Shown here one piece after another: positions 63,840-64,000 of a stretch of DNA of 64,000 bases; position 1 is the first letter of the stretch; every line of letters begins with the position of its first letter. The notes beneath the pieces are model-generated. The model was not told the DNA's origin. It did no database searches and saw only the letters and a program-made list of their open reading frames with translations. This DNA comes from Mycolicibacter sinensis. GTDB lineage: Bacteria; Actinomycetota; Actinomycetes; Mycobacteriales; Mycobacteriaceae. The position numbers and the translations under genes are program-made. The stretch spans positions 43,166-107,165 of the forward strand of contig NZ_LZIN01000053.1 of the NCBI RefSeq assembly GCF_001667375.1, in the 5' to 3' direction.

Positions 63840-64000
63840 TCAGGGAGTGGTGCTGGTCGGTCCGGCCGCCCCCGGCTGGCCGTCCGGCCCGGCCTCACCG
63901 GCCGTACCGTCGTGCTCCACGCTGCCGTTGCCGGTCGCAGACGCGGTGCCGCCAGCGCCGGGCGCACCGCCCGGGCCGCCGGCCCCGCCGCTGCCTCTGA
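63840..64000 (-). CDS. C-terminal end of a PGRS-like glycine-rich protein
   Basis: Only the last 53 residues of a minus-strand gene are inside the window. They read as Gly/Ala-rich sequence (SGGAGGPGGAPGAGGTAS, then TGNG, GEAGPDG and a stop after GPTSTTP), which resembles the end of a PE_PGRS or similar repeat protein. The stop TGA is at 63842-63840. The N-terminal PE domain, if any, lies outside, so the name is provisional. The terminator at 63792 serves it. Confidence 0.6.
   Translation of the reverse strand, partial: RGSGGAGGPGGAPGAGGTASATGNGSVEHDGTAGEAGPDGQPGAAGPTSTTP

Noticed and set aside
63230..63967. Minus-strand frame of 245 codons opposite the TPM gene 3' end
   Set aside because: Antisense shadow of Gly-rich codons, and it runs through a strong terminator hairpin; not a gene.
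1..64000. CRISPR arrays, IS elements, prophage genes, rRNA, riboswitches
   Set aside because: No spaced short repeats, transposase, integrase, phage structural genes, rRNA cores or recognisable riboswitch aptamers were seen.

Overview
The window is high-GC DNA from the chromosome of a mycobacterium or close relative (family Mycobacteriaceae). This rests on recognisable family members and gene order. Examples are MPT63-like secreted proteins, PE-PPE-domain hydrolases, a GAF-GGDEF-EAL cyclic-di-GMP protein, uspABC next to tldD/tldE-type genes, and the order tRNA-Asn / small protein / dnaG / dgt / TPM-domain protein. Many starts sit a few bases after a -10-like box with no usable ribosome binding site, as expected for leaderless mycobacterial mRNAs. 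I saw no IS element, prophage, CRISPR array, rRNA or replication origin. The species cannot be named from this window.

Layout. 1-7.2 kb: end of an FAD-linked oxidase, tex, an ankyrin-type protein, an SDR/acyl-CoA ligase pair and a secreted GH5-like hydrolase. 7.3-11 kb: a receptor-type Ser/Thr kinase homologue whose HRD motif reads HRG, then two tandem MPT63-like secreted proteins with low-complexity tails. 11-19.7 kb: a catabolic/lipid cluster. It has a Rieske oxygenase and a DHDP-reductase-like enzyme divergent from a TetR regulator across a perfect palindrome, then an esterase - SDR - ferritin-like diiron protein - Baeyer-Villiger monooxygenase - MerR operon (partly like the M. tuberculosis mymA operon), and a DUF2652 cyclase-fold protein. 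19.9-22 kb: two tandem secreted PE-PPE-domain hydrolases, duplicated together with their promoters, and tRNA-Met. 22-29.4 kb: ECF41-like sigma factor with DoxX-like protein, methanethiol S-methyltransferase, alpha/beta hydrolase, AhpD-like protein, quinone reductase, htpG and a small NTF2-fold protein.

29.6-39.8 kb holds the most striking object: one uninterrupted gene for a 3,420-residue protein. Its N-terminal 1,275 residues are a SARP/BTAD transcription-factor head, a class III nucleotide-cyclase domain, an AAA/STAND-type ATPase and a TPR-like region. The C-terminal 2,145 residues are a chain of 16 NTF2/SnoaL-like modules, two singles followed by seven alternating A/B pairs of about 269 residues. 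Two pairs share a 130-bp tract that differs at only two positions.

39.8-49.2 kb: a tldE/tldD-type pair convergent with the giant gene, the uspABC sugar importer, an energy-coupling-factor (ECF) transporter with a fused S-like/ATPase/ATPase protein, and a MarR regulator. 49.3-53.3 kb: cyclic-di-GMP GGDEF-EAL protein, a PAS protein and two coupled TetR regulators. 53.5-64 kb: phytase-like lipoprotein, acyl-CoA dehydrogenase/oxidase, a conserved hypothetical, tRNA-Asn, small protein, dnaG, PknH-like sensor-domain protein, dgt, TPM-domain protein, a strong bidirectional terminator and the glycine-rich 3' end of a PGRS-like gene.
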